Shown here: one piece after another, positions 46,341-57,991 of the stretch
Position numbering within the stretch: the stretch's first letter is position 1
Layout of the letters: every line of letters starts with the position of its first letter
Assembly: GCF_040869045.1 (NCBI RefSeq)
Contig: NC_090319.1
Location: 377,657,601-377,721,600 of the forward strand
Direction: 5' to 3'
DNA from: Eurosta solidaginis
Taxonomy: Eukaryota; Arthropoda; Insecta; Diptera; Tephritidae
Length of the DNA: 64,000 bases
Notes under the pieces: model-generated
The model's input: only the letters and a program-made list of their open reading frames with translations
Database searches by the model: none
Told to the model about the DNA's origin: nothing
Translations under genes and position numbers: made by a program

Positions 46341-47560
46341 ACTAGCAGACCCGTCAGACGTTGTTCTGCCCTAAATTTTATCTATCTGCACATATTTTAC
46401 TAAGCTTTTTCATTTTACTAAGCTTTTTCCGTCTAACCTTGCCCCCCCCCCCCCCCCCTCACATTTTCTTAATCCTTTTATTCACTCCTCCCTCCGTCTT
46501 TTCGCTTCATCTATCTCTATCTTCGTTTCACTCTATATCTCTTTCTGAGTCCCCTTCTCCTTCCACCTTTTCTCTTCTCTCAAGCTTTTCCCATTCTTGT
46601 TCATCCCTTATTACCCGGCAAGTCGAATACGACGTATGTAAATAGTTATGTGGGTATTATTAATTCATGTCTTTATTTCGACTTCGCATGCATATTTATC
46701 AGTTTTGCCAGGCTGATGCAACTTAATCGAATATGACAATCAAAATTACTTTAAAGCTCTCAGCAACAGCTTCCATTTGATATCCCTATTACACACACAT
46801 TTTAGGGGTATCCTGGTCCAGGTTTTGGCCTATATCTTGAGACCCAAGTCACCCAGCGGTATAAAAATTACTCTGTACTAAGCACTCATCAACAGCTTCA
46901 ATTTGATACCCATAATGTAAAAACACATACTATTGTTACCCTGATCCACGTTTTGGCCCCTATCTCGAAACCCTTCACAAATAGGTATGAAAACTACCCT
47001 GTACTAAAGCACTCATCAGCAGCTTTCATTTGTTATCCATATTGTATAAATACTTTATAAGGGTACCCGGGTCCACGTTTCGGCCTCAATCTCGAGACCC
47101 TAGTCACCAATAGGTATGAAAACTACCCTGTACTAAAGCACTCATCAACAGCTTTCATTTATTATCCATATTCTATAAACACATTCTAGGTGTACCCGCG
47201 TCCACGTTTTCGCTTATATCTCGAGACCCTAGTTACCCGCGGGTCCAAAAAATACCCCGTATCCACTTGATACCCTTTTTGTATAAACATATCCCAGGAT
47301 TTCCCAGGTCCACGTTTTGATCTCAAGACCCTAGCCAGAACGGGATAAAAATTATCCTATGTCTGTCTCCTGGTTCTAAGCTACCCCTCCACCAATTTTC
47401 AGCCAAATCTGTTCATCCGCTCCTTCCTCTTCAATCACTCTTTATCTATTAAAAAAAGCTCACCAAAATCCGTTGCGTATTTTTAAAGGTTTAAGCATTC
47501 AAAGGGACATAGGAACAAAAAAGCGACTTTGTTTTATACTGTGTAGTGATGTATATCCAT
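46341..47560 (+). mobile_element. Repeat family D with pyrimidine-rich head and 128-bp tandem units
   Basis: It starts near ACTAGCAGACCCGTCAGACG, has a C17 run (46442-46458) and a long CT-rich stretch to 46610, then about five 128-bp units (46740-47330), and ends near GCGACTTTGTTTTATACTGT (about 47523-47545). No protein is encoded. The ends resemble a repeat class I have seen in other insects but cannot name. A second purine-rich stretch at 62090-62440 may be a relative of its CT-rich head. Confidence 0.55.
46740..47335. repeat. 128-bp tandem units homologous to the family B satellite
   Basis: The anchor CTCATCAACAGC recurs at about 46757, 46885, 47012 and 47141. Each unit has TTTGATACCCATA, GTA-AAACACATTCTA, ACCC-GGTCCACGTTTT and TATCTCGA blocks in the same order as the 130-bp units at 30470-31895. 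Confidence 0.75.
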
Positions 47561-48340
47561 ACATGCCTATAAAGCTACGCCCAAAGTTAAATAACGCAGC
47601 GAATGCTATATATGTACGTATGTATGTGTCGCATCATCTCTCACTCAAAATCAATTAGCGCGCACATTTCACAGCGAAGAACCACACACACGCATTTTTG
47701 GTAAAAATGTTACTTATGTTTAAACAATTTGGCTGATATAAGAAAAGAATCAAGTTTTTTTTTTGATGTAGATCGAAGGTAAGTATTTCAATGTTTTACT
47801 GAAGAGTAGAATTTTTTTTAATCCATGCATCCGTTTATGAGTTATAGCTGTGTAAACAAAAATTTTATGATTTTTTACTACATTTTGCCAATTTGCCACA
47901 CCGCTATACTATATACCTTCAAATTATATTAACTGTACCATCTAACGAAGCTAAGCTTTCAAACGCAAAAAACCGTTTTAAAATCGAAGCATTCTGTGTG
48001 AAGTTATGTGCGTAAATGGGATTTAGGGACTATATTTTATAAGATTTATATATAAATTTACATTCAAAGCAAAGACGCAGGCAACTCAGTAGCGAAAGTT
48101 TGGGTGGAGATATACCTACTGTATTAGAGAAAAAAAAAGAAATAAATGTCATGAAGGCCAAAGTAAAAATTAATAAATTGCATATCTACGACTGCTTTAT
48201 TGTTCAAGTATACTCCTTAAACAAATTATAACCGTTACGTTTGGAAACTTTCGCAGAAGGAACAATTTTAGAAAACAAGTGGAGCTTAGGGCAGGTTTGA
48301 ATGGATCCACAGTCAAGCTGGGCTAAATGTCGGGGCGAAC
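47561..48340. other. Intronic sequence, nothing recognised
   Basis: AT-rich sequence without gene features. Confidence 0.4.
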
Positions 48341-49230
48341 AAACCCACGAAATTTTCGAACGTAGCCCTGATATAATCTGGCATTATATCGCACGATAGC
48401 ATATTGCATCATATGACAATATGAATGAAATATCATACGAATTCTTGTGATATCACTTTGTATCACATCATGCCGTATCACGTTTTGTTGTTGTTGTGTT
48501 AACATTCAATGGGTGCGACCCATCACAAACTGTGATCAAAGTCCTCTAACGGGAGCGCAAGGAAACTAACAGTCTCAATGTTGAGCTCTTTGGCCTCGCT
48601 AGGGGTCATAAAAAGGCGTACCTTGGCTGTTATGCTTCCGCTTTCCACGGCAGCCGGTTCCATGTACCGGAGTGACGCGGTATAACTTTTCCGATCAAGG
48701 GGTCTAATTTTTGTTTAACGCGATTTAATTAGTTAAAGCTGTATCAAATCGTATCATAAACCGAACATATAGTAACACAGAAAATCACATGGCATAGTTC
48801 TATCATATCATATTCATATCGTTATAATAAAACTTCAGAGTAAGGGCAAGCAGATTACGAAAAACGTTTGTTTGCAGGCAAATCGTGTTAACAAAGAATC
48901 ACAAAATTTTATTAAGCGAGTGCCGAGTCGATCAGCTCTTAACATTTTCGCTTCGTTACCCTAATACAAAGTGATGTGGCATCATAACATATCGTTTTTT
49001 TATGATTTTATATGAGTTATGTCATCCTATTTCATATGATATCATACTGTATCACATCATACCATAATATATCTCATCACACTATTTCACAACAAATGAT
49101 TTTATCGTGCTATTCTATCAAAGCATAACATATCCGTGCAAGGAGTATATTTTCATAATACATATCAACCACTGCATATTATTAAAATAATATTTCATAT
49201 CATACCGAAACAAGCCCAGATTGAAAACGA
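48341..49230. repeat. Degenerate ATATCATATC-type repeat with an insert
   Basis: Motifs such as tatcacatcat, catatcgttat and tcatatgatatcatac recur irregularly at 48360-48485 and 48740-49215. 48488-48720 is GC-richer foreign sequence beginning GTTGTTGTTGTG with catgtaccggagtgacgcggt, probably a remnant of another dispersed repeat. Confidence 0.55.
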
Positions 49231-49794
49231 CCTCTGATACTTAGCCGTGATACTTTGGTATATTCTAAAATAAAAATGGCATATCATGGAATGTCTTCAC
49301 CAGCGATTGTAAGCCATACTTGCCGTAAAAGGCAACTAAAATTGCAGTTTATGAGTTCGAAGAACAGTCGAATCTTCAATTGAAAGTAAGCATGCCTCTT
49401 TACTGCCCATTCAGGACGATTAATTTTCTGTTTCTCCGCTTTACATCGGATCAGGTATTAGAAGTCTGTGTCAGACGTGTAAGATGTGGTGGAGCATCAG
49501 AGATATGTGAGGCGAGAAATTGTTTCTCATTTATTTTTAAATCGAGTAAATTTCGTTTTAATTTCAGAAAATCTTGAGAATCTTGAAATACTTTCAGAAC
49601 CATTAAGTTCGGTTTGGATACTTTCAAAGAAACTCTTTACCTAACTGCAACTCTTTTTTGTCATGGCTACCGCTATGTCATCATATGGCATATTTTCGGA
49701 ATAATTTTGGTATCGCCAGGGTTACTTCAGTAATACTTACTGGATTTATTCGGAATTATTTGATTACTTCCCAATAGTTTTGGCCCGCTTTTGG
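49231..49794. other. Intronic sequence, repeat scraps only
   Basis: 49305-49345 (gtaagccatacttgccgtaaaaggcaactaaaatt) looks like a scrap of a dispersed repeat. 49560-49760 has the TTTCGGA-type degenerate repeat. No gene is seen. Confidence 0.4.
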
Positions 49795-49966
49795 GTACAC
49801 CGTTACTGGCTTCAGACAAGTAACTGGTTTTAGAGTAGTAACTGATTAAAAAATAGTAGTCGGTCTTAAAAAAACGATTTTCGAAAAGGTAACCGGTTTT
49901 TAATAAGTAAAGATGTTTTTTAAATAACCGGTTTTTAAAAAGTAACTATTTTCTAAAGAGTAAGGT

Positions 49967-50330
49967 GGCGGCCACCGTGGTGTGATGGTAGCGTGCTCCG
50001 CCTACCACACCGTATGCTCTGGGTTCGCACCCCGGGCAAAGCAACATCAAAATTTTAGAAATAAAGTTTTTAAATTAGAAGAAAATTTTTCTAAGCGGGG
50101 TCGCCCCTCGGCAGTGTTTGGCAAGCGCTCCGGGTGTATTTCTGCCATGAAAAGCTCTCAGTGAAAACTCATCTGCCTTGCAGATGCCGTTCGGAGTCGG
50201 CATAAAACATGTAGGTCCCGTCCGGCCAATTTGTAGGGAAAATGAAGAGGAGCACGACGCAATTTGGAAGAGAAGCTCGGCCTTAGATCTCTTCGGAGGT
50301 TATCGCGCCTTACATTTATTTTTTATTTTT
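49967..50330 (+). mobile_element. tRNA-derived SINE, longest copy
   Basis: It starts ggcggccaccgtggtgtgatgg; box A is in TGGTGTGATGGTAGCGTGC. Box B is GGTTCGCACCC (50022-50032), close to the RNA polymerase III consensus. The tRNA-unrelated body has GTGTTTGGCAAGCGCTCCGG and CATGTAGGTCCCGTCCGGCC. The tail is GGTTATCGCGCCTTACATTT then a T-rich end. A short TAAGGT repeat flanks it. Confidence 0.87.
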
Positions 50331-50403
50331 AAGGTTTTTCTAAATGTAACCGGTTTCTAAAAAGGAGTATATAAAAAAATTCTTAAAAGTAACCAGTTCT
50401 CTA

Positions 50404-53400
50404 TGTGGGAGCAGCGAGATAAACGAACGGGGTGAGTCTCTTTTTGAATTTATATTAGCTAACAACCTTTACGAATGTAACAAGGGCAGTTCTACCACCT
50501 TGAGTTTTCCGAGTACGGCGAACTACCCGGACCCTAGTCCTTGATATAACACTAATATCTGGCTCCCAGGAGCTTACGGTATGAAACTGGGAGGTGTCGA
50601 AAAAACGCTCCCTGTCGGATCACCGGTTAATCCTTTTCAACATAGACTGGGAAATAAGTCAGCCGCACAGAAACCCTAAACGGACGTCCTGGAGCCTATT
50701 TGACAAGATAGTCAGTGATAGGCTCCGTAGAAGTAGGACGCCTATTCAATCTACGGACAGTTTTGACGACCGAGTCCGGTCTCTGGAGAAAAGTTTTCAG
50801 GTGGCCTTTAAAGTCGCCTGACCAATTTCGAGGAGCAAAAAGACCTTCCCACCATGGTGGGACAAAAATCTCAGCGATTTCAGCAAAGCTGAAGAGGGTC
50901 TTCAACGACTGTCATTTCAGGAACGATTTCCAGGAGTACAGGACGGATCTGAGGGTGTACAAAAAGTCCATATGGACAGCATAATCAAGCTCCTGGCGAG
51001 AATACTGCGAGTCGATTGAGTCCACGAAGGACTCAGCCAGGCTGGGAAAGATTCTTGCCAGGAGCCATTCAAACAAGAAATTTGTCAAGCGCGCCGATGG
51101 ACCATGGCAGGATCGGCGGCTGAGACTCTAAACATTCTTATAGATGCTCACTTCCCGGATTGATCGGGGGAGGGAGTACGCTGTACAGAGACGGCACAAC
51201 AGGAAGTACCTGCTGGCCTCATAGACAACCTTTTAGCGGAGAAGAAAATTGCCTGGGTAATAGATAGCTCCTCTCCATATAAATCATCGGGCGTGGATGG
51301 TATTCTACCTATTATGCTGCAGAAAACTCAGGAATCTTTGGTTAAGGAACTAAAGTAAATTTTCGAGGCATGCATTCGTCTCAACCACATTCCGGTACGG
51401 TGGACGAAAAAAGGGTTGGTTTTCATCCCTAATGCCGGCAGAAGGGGGCATTAAATAGCCAAAGACTTTCGGCCAATAAGTCTCACGTCCTTTCTGAAAA
51501 CGTTCGAAAGGTTACTAGATATACATATACGGGAGCTTCTAGGTGAGGCTCCACTTTCCACGGCACAGCACGCGTACCTCAGAGGGAAATCCACAGAAAC
51601 CACGCAACATGAGATGGTTCGAACGGTGGAAAAGTTCTTTCATCACAATCAGTTCACTCTGGCTGCGTTTGTTGATGTGGAAGGCGCGTTCAACAATGTA
51701 AGAGTCGAAGCGATTGAGGCTGCCTTCGGTAAGGCAGGGGGCGAAGAACCACTATGGCTTTGGATTTCAACCCTGCTTCGTAACCGCGAAATAACAGCAG
51801 ACTTAGATGGAGCTACTGTTGGCAAGCAGGTATGCAGAGGCACACCACAGAGTGGGGTAATTTCACCTCTGCTTTAGTTGATCACCATAAATGGAATCCA
51901 GGGAAAACTTAACGCAGGTCGGGTTAAGATCGTGGCGTATGCTGACGACGTGGCGATCTTGGTTTCTGGTCCTTTCCCCTCCGTAATGAGCGAAATCATG
52001 GAAAGGGCCTTGGCTAAACACAGCAGGTGGGAACAGGAATGTGGCCTTAGATTTAATCCCGACAAGATGGACCTGCTTCTCTTGACGAGGAAGTACAAGC
52101 CACCTGCCTTCAGACTACCATTTTTAAATGGCCAGCAACTAACCTTGTCATCGAGTACCAAGTATCTGGGACTAACAATTGACTGCAAGTTGAATTGAGA
52201 AGTATGCATCGAAGAGCGGGTGCGGAAGGCCTGCATCGCCTTCTATGCCTGCAAATCAATATTTGGTAAGAAATGGGGGCTCAAGCCAAGCATGGTACTA
52301 TGGATGCACGAGGCGATGGTGCGACCGGTGCTTACCTATGGTTCCAAGGACTGGTGGGAAGCTCTAAGTAAGAGCTACAATCTCACCAGCAAAAAGTCCA
52401 GCGCACTGTGTGTGTTGGTACCATAGGGACCGGACGCACTTGCCCCATAGCTGCTTCAGACCCCATTTTGTACAAGTTTCCGATCGACTTGCATATACTT
52501 TGTCCATCGTCACAGACCGCACTGAGACTCAGGAAGTCTGGGTGTTCGAAGACTACTCAGCAATGGCACAGTAGTATCATAAAGAAATTTCCGGATGGTA
52601 CATGTAGTACCGAGACAGATTACTACCCTCGCAAACTGAAGTTTGAGTACGGTTGTAATACCGTCATTCCAAGCAGGAACGAGTGGAAGAGAAACCCGGG
52701 CATAAGGGTCGACGACATCCAAATCTACACTGACGGCTCCAAGATGGAATCGGAGTGGGGGCCGGAGTCTACTCTGAGTCCCTAGATTTGTCTGCATCGT
52801 TCAGACGCCCATCGCACTGCAGCGTGTTTCAAGCAGAAATCCTTGCGATTTGGCAAGCCTGCAAATCACTGGAGGACTTGACCGTAGCCGGTAAAGTTTG
52901 CATCCTGTCGGATAGCCAAGTAGCAATAAAAGCGCTTTCCTCGCCACACATTAACTCAAAATTAGTGTGGGCTTGTAAGCGACTCATATCCCAGTTAACC
53001 ACCAATCTGGAACTATGCGTTTTCTGGGTCCCGGGTCTTAGGGGAATAGAAGGTAACGAGAAGGGCGACGAGCTGGCACGCAGGGGCTCATAGGAAATAA
53101 CCAGTGTCGAAGTAGGCATACCCTTAGCAGTAGCCAAGGGGAATATCCAAAGCGTCTACTTGAAGAAAGCACAAACAAAGTGGAATAACATCACCACCTG
53201 TGCAACAACAAAATCCGTTCGGCCAAACTATGATAGAACGAGGACGAGAAGCCTTCTGAACAAATCCAGGGCCAAAAAATGCAAATTGATAGCAGTCTGC
53301 ACCGGTCATTGGGCAGTAGGTACGCATGCGGAAAAGATGGGCATTCCGTATAACGACTACTGCAGAAGCTGGAAAGATCCAAATGCCAGGGAGACAGTAG

Positions 53401-53654
53401 AACACTTTATGTGTAAATGCCCGGCTCTAGCTAGATCCTGACGAAGGTTCCTTGGAACCCCGTTTCTAGAAGACCTCAGAGGTTTGTCTGTGATAGCACT
53501 CCCGAATATCCCTAACTTTATTCACAACTCTGGCTGGTTGTAGTACATTGACCGTAACATTCCCTAGGTTTTTGACGAGTTATATGCATCAAAAGGGCTT
53601 TAAATAGCTTCTTGGGCGACCAGGGTCGCAGCCATTTCACCTAGCTACCTACCT
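50404..53654 (+). pseudogene. I/LOA-like non-LTR retrotransposon ORF2, 5'-truncated and multiply broken
   Basis: The domains run in order. The end of the APE-type endonuclease has NERGESLFEF, then SLSDHRLILFNIDW (50430-50680). The RT has KDFRPISLTSFLKTFERLL (about 51460), AFVDVEGAFNNV, GTPQSGVISPLL and the catalytic VAYADDVAILV (about 51930). RNase H follows with IYTDGSK, FQAEILAIWQACK, ILSDSQVAIKAL and FWVPGLRGIEGNEKGDELARRG (52720-53090). The C-terminal zinc motif is ETVEHFMCKCPALA (about 53395). Numerous stops and frameshifts prevent a product. Flanking TTCTCTA (50397-50403 and 53655-53661) is a likely target-site duplication. The 3' end is TACCTACCT-rich, like the fragment at 42507. The clade is inferred from RNase H plus domain order. 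Confidence 0.85.
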
Positions 53655-54010
53655 TTCTCTAAAAAGAAACCGCTTCAAAGAAAACCTAACCTATTTTGAA
53701 AAAGTAAACCCTTTTACAAAAAAAACAAAAAATCAAAGCAAAGGATGTAGGCAATTTAAAAAAGTCCCCGGTTCCTGCTTCAAAGTAGCTGGTTCAAAAG
53801 AAGTAATCGGTTTCAAAAAAGCCTTTAAATTACTCATTTATTCTAAACAGTAGCCGGTACAAAATTCTTTATAAAGATTTAACTGGTTCCAAAAATCAAA
53901 GAATTTCAAGCCTAGTTTTAAAAAGTAAACAGCTTCAAAAAAGATCCTGGTTCGATTAAAGTTGCCGGTGTCGAATAAATATCACCTCTAAAACAGGTAA
54001 CCGTTACTAA

Positions 54011-54284
54011 AAAGGTTATAGAAGTTAACTAGGGAAAACCAAAGCTGCCCCTCATAGAGTATCTACGTTAAATAAAAAGATGATTAGTAAAAATAGAAAG
54101 TATTTTTCTTTCGCTCTTCTTTAGCTATTTCTAATAACAATGTCGTTAGCCGTTTTTGTTCGTTTTTTTCTAATTAATTATCACAATCACATCACCTTAT
54201 CTTACTTTGTGCATAAATTATTAATTACAATAGCTAAACAAAATTTTAAATTTTTTTCCATTTCTTTTCTTATGCGTGTTGCAG
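54011..54284. other. Intronic sequence before exon 3
   Basis: T-rich towards the tgttgcag acceptor; nothing else recognised. Confidence 0.5.
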
Positions 54285-54483
54285 GTACATTTGTCGTGAG
54301 GAGTGGTCTTCCAACGAATACAATTATTATTATACTTTACTGCTGTTGACAGTGCAGTTTCTCGTCCCCTTAACAGTGCTCATTTTCACCTACACACGCA
54401 TCGCTTGTGCGGTGTGGGGCAAACGCCCACCAGGTGAGGCAGAAAATTCACGCGATCAACGTATGGCACGCTCCAAACGAAAG
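54285..54483 (+). CDS. RYa-R: RYamide receptor, exon with ECL2, TM5 and start of ICL3
   Basis: The acceptor is tgttgcag|gtacat and the donor is cgaaag|gtaagt. The split codon AG|G continues the frame as RYICREEW (end of ECL2), then a Tyr-rich stretch into TM5 (TLLLTVQFLVPLTVLIFTY), then the start of intracellular loop 3 (AVWGKRPPGEAE...RMARSKRK). The RPPGEAE...RDQRMARSKRK stretch is characteristic of the fly RYamide receptor. The exon ends in phase 0. TM6, TM7 and the C-terminus are not found in the remaining 9.5 kb, so intron 3 must run past the window edge. No frameshift or stop is seen, so the gene looks functional as far as it can be read. Confidence 0.87.
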
Positions 54484-56608
54484 GTAAGTGAGACATGCAA
54501 CATATTTACATGAGCAATAATGTAGTGATTATATGTAAATAAATAAATAATTTTCTATTTAGCTTATTGAATTGCAATGTGGGTGCAACTGCTGTCACAG
54601 GTAACAACCAATTGTTACTTTGTGGGAGCAACTACAATGAATTATTTGTTGTCAATCAAGCAATTGAACACTTGACGCACACTTAAAATTAACTGCGAAT
54701 AAATTCATAAAGGATTGCGTATATGTGTGTGTGTGTTGTGCGAATGTGCGCTTAAGAAAGCCTCGAGCAAATGAACTACTTAAGCACATATAACAGCGTG
54801 GCATACTTACTTACAGCATCGAACAGAAATAGCGCAGTGACAATTTTTATCAAATTTCATCAATAAAATTCTTCCTTAAAATTTTTAATAATTAATGAGC
54901 TTAAACCGGTAAATAATAATTGTTATTCAATTATTATTTTGATTTTATTGGGAACAACTGAAAAGAAGGAAACATTTACTGGCATATTGCGATGGAACCA
55001 TTTCGAAATCCGTTTTTATTTATTTCAACAGGTTTTACCGGGGATCTAACCGCGGTCAAACTGCTGAAATCACAATCGCATAACCACTGTGCTGATTTCT
55101 AAATTCTTCCTTTTATATTTTCGGTATTATTAGAAAAAAACTTCTATGAACTTTGTATACGAAACTATGCAAATCAATTTCAAAAACTTTCTCGAAATAA
55201 TTCTACAACTCGGAATATATAACGAAAATTGCAAGCTTTTAATTAGGAAATTTCTCAATTTTTTTGAATATGCAGTTTTTTCGTCCAATCAATTTTATTC
55301 TTTTTATATCTCTCTGGGAATTCGCTTTGATTTCTGAAATTTTTTTTTTGTCAAAAATCAATACGAATTTCGAGAGACATATACCCACCCAACATTTTTT
55401 GAAATTATTAATCATATTAGAGTCTTTTTCGAGTCTCCAGCATTATCAAAATAAGCATATATGCGCTCATTTTCTGATCAAAAAAGACTCCCTCGTCGGG
55501 AGAAAATGGTACCCTACGCGAGTTACGTCTTTACGTTAGATGTTGGGCAGGGTACTACTTACGGTCTCGATCGTCACTAAACAAGAATGGCACTTTAGCT
55601 GTGATATTATTCAAAGTTCTTTATTTAATATATTTATATTATTAGTTACACAAATTTTATATATTCTCCAGATTTGAAGAATTATTCTTTAAGTATTTTC
55701 ACTAGACCGAGATGGACAGGTCGACTTAAGTTCCGGGCAACAACTGCCTCTTCAATATTTCTCAATTCTTTACTTAACCTAAATACATAAGGCATCTTTC
55801 CGATGCACATACATAATTACTTATTTACTAAGCTCACTCAACAATTCACATATTCACACATATGTACTTTGCAACTATGTTGCAGCCAGTATTATTATTT
55901 AGTATGCTTATTGGGGTATCTCATTTCATTCAGGAATGTTTTGCATTCCCGAATGTTGACACCAATAAGTATGTCAGTTTGTATATCTGTATTATATTAT
56001 CTGCTTATATTGTTCTACAGAGGCATCAACTGAATTGGTTTCTATTAATGTATGTATGTTTGCACATTTGTATGCTTCCAAAGTGGAGTCGAAAAATACA
56101 TATAAAAGGTTCGAAAATTCCGAAAAATTTTCTTGACTTTTCGATAATTTGCGAAATCGTTTTTAAGATTGGTTCGCATAGAATCAGTTACAAAATTCAT
56201 TGAAAAAATATCTAAAATAAAGAAGAAGAATTTAATTTACGAAATTTGTAAAAAATTGTCATTACTATTTTTCTGTTCGCTACTGTACTTGTATGCTTAG
56301 GAATATATATACGTTTGTTATCACGAGTTTTGCCTGCGTAGTTGCAACCGCAGAAAGTTATTTCCAAAGTTGTTGTATTTTCCTTTGAACTTTATGTTGT
56401 TCGCCACCGAATAGATGTAAGCTCATACAAATACAATTTAATACTTTCGTTATATAATGCATCTGTGACAGCCATGTCTGTTGTTTGATGGGAGCGGGAA
56501 ATTGCGCTCTGAATAATGCATTGTATGCATAAACATATACATATATGTATGTGTGCACTTAGTTGTATGAGTGCATATATGTGGTGAGTGCAATTGACGG
56601 ACGAGCAC
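54484..56608. other. Start of intron 3, no gene recognised
   Basis: AT-rich sequence with a (tg)n tract at about 54725-54740. 55541-55843 begins TGTTGGG and ends CAACA, but without duplication or primer site, so it is not called as an LTR. The next receptor exon (TM6) is not present here. Confidence 0.45.
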
Positions 56609-57004
56609 CAGTGTTGCCAGGAAAAAAATTTCTTTGGGGATAGAATCTAGAAAAAAAGGGCTAGAAAGAGCTAAATTTCTTCAAGAAAATCCAAAACTCG
56701 TTGCAAAAAGAGGTAAAAGTATATGTATATTTTTCAATGTAATATTTCACATTTATTTCAAATCAAATTTAAACAGAGTTATAAAAAAGGTACAGGAAAC
56801 TCACAACAAAAAAAAATAAAATACATAGAGGTACATAAATAATACTATTTTTATAGTTCATTTCATATTTTTTAACAACAAAAGTGCATTTTATTTTTTA
56901 ACTTTTGTTTTGCAATTTGGCGGTAAGGTATCATTAAAAAGTAAGAAGTATTTTTCACACTACTACGATGACGGCACGGCTATAGGTTCGGCAAAAATAC
57001 GACT

Positions 57005-57240
57005 TGCCAAAATGTTGACCGATGAAAATTAATTTAAATTTTTTCCAATTTTTTTATTAAATTTTTAACGTTCTACGGGTGGTCGAATCACCATTTGAAA
57101 ATTAATTAAAATTTTTTCGAATTTTTTTTATTAATTTTTAACGTCCTACGGGTGGTCGAATCACCATTTGAAAATTAACTTATATTTTTTCCAATTTTTT
57201 TATTAAATTTTTAACGTCCTTCGCGTCATCGAATCACCAT
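57005..57240. repeat. Three 73-bp tandem units inside the hAT element
   Basis: TTTTTAACGT..TACGGGTGGTCGAATCACCATT recurs with 73-bp spacing (anchors at about 57076, 57149 and 57222). The third unit is more diverged. GGTGGTCGAATCACC is itself partly palindromic. Confidence 0.8.
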
Positions 57241-57298
57241 TAAAATACATGTGTGCGATATTCAAGTTTGTGTTGAGACGAGATATATTTGAAGGGCC

Positions 57299-57991
57299 TT
57301 AGACTTCAAAATCTACGATTTCGTCCTCAGAAGATGAATTATTATTATTGCTACATTCATAAATATTTTTTGTGTTCATTAATTTTAAGAGATCTTTGTT
57401 TATTTCAAAGCCATGACAGCATTTATTCAGCCGTTTAAGACCACTTCTTATTGTCAGAAGCGAAATCAACATAACTAAATTCATTTTGTTTCTGTGTTTG
57501 CTTTTAATTAAACTCATGTTTGAAAACGTTCTTTCAACTCCAGCATTACTTATTGGCAGCAAAAGAAATGTAAGCTCAAAATCGACAAGCTCTTGGAAAG
57601 GGTTTTCATTTAACGCGTTCTTAAACCCTTTAACATAAAACCAAAAACTTAATGTTGAAGTCACATTTCTCCAATTTTGGAGATAGATATTTTTCCACGG
57701 CATTTGTAGTCTCGTTATTTCATCAGTGCTTGTTTTTTTCATTTCTGATTATGAAAACCATTGAGGTTTTACAATTCTCAATGTGTCTTCAACTAAAAAG
57801 AAATCTATTTTGCTAAGCGTTTCTATGTTTTGCGGCAAGCGTTGCCTTAATTGCTCAATAAATTCGTCCATACATTTATCTTCTTTTTTAGTTCGTATAT
57901 ATTCTTCAAAGGTATAATGAAAATAAGGTACGGGAGACAAAAATTTATTATAATCTGAATTTAAAGGGTCGAAACTCTTAGAAGGTGACAC
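57299..57991 (-). pseudogene. hAT transposase C-terminal part with dimerisation region
   Basis: About 230 codons from 57991 to 57299 are interrupted by one in-frame TAA (57749-57751). The end shows the hAT C-terminal dimerisation pattern: LPISNAGVERTFSNMSLIKS, then KHRNKMNLVMLISLLTIRSG. The N-terminal BED finger and the catalytic RNase H-like core before this region are missing. The acidic tail (NNNNSSSEDEIVDFEV) ends at a stop at 57299. Confidence 0.82.

Larger units (their letters stand above)
49795..54010. repeat. Degenerate AACCGGTTTTTAAAAAGT array, split by two insertions
   Basis: Loose 20-30 bp units (gtaaccggttttta, aagtaaccagttc, caaaaaagtaatcggtttc) occupy 49795-49966, 50331-50403 and 53662-54010. 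The SINE (49967-50330) and the non-LTR element (50404-53654) sit between these blocks. The array therefore predates both. Confidence 0.65.
40850..54284 (+). other. Intron 2 of the RYamide receptor gene
   Basis: The intron is bounded by gtacgt and ttgcag and is about 13,435 bp. It holds a MITE, three non-LTR or LTR fragments, a SINE and several degenerate tandem repeats, listed separately. Confidence 0.85.

Noticed and set aside
55541..55843. Possible solo LTR (TGTTGGG...CAACA with a TTTATT signal on the other strand)
   Set aside because: Flanking bases do not form a duplication, and no primer site or second copy is seen in the window.
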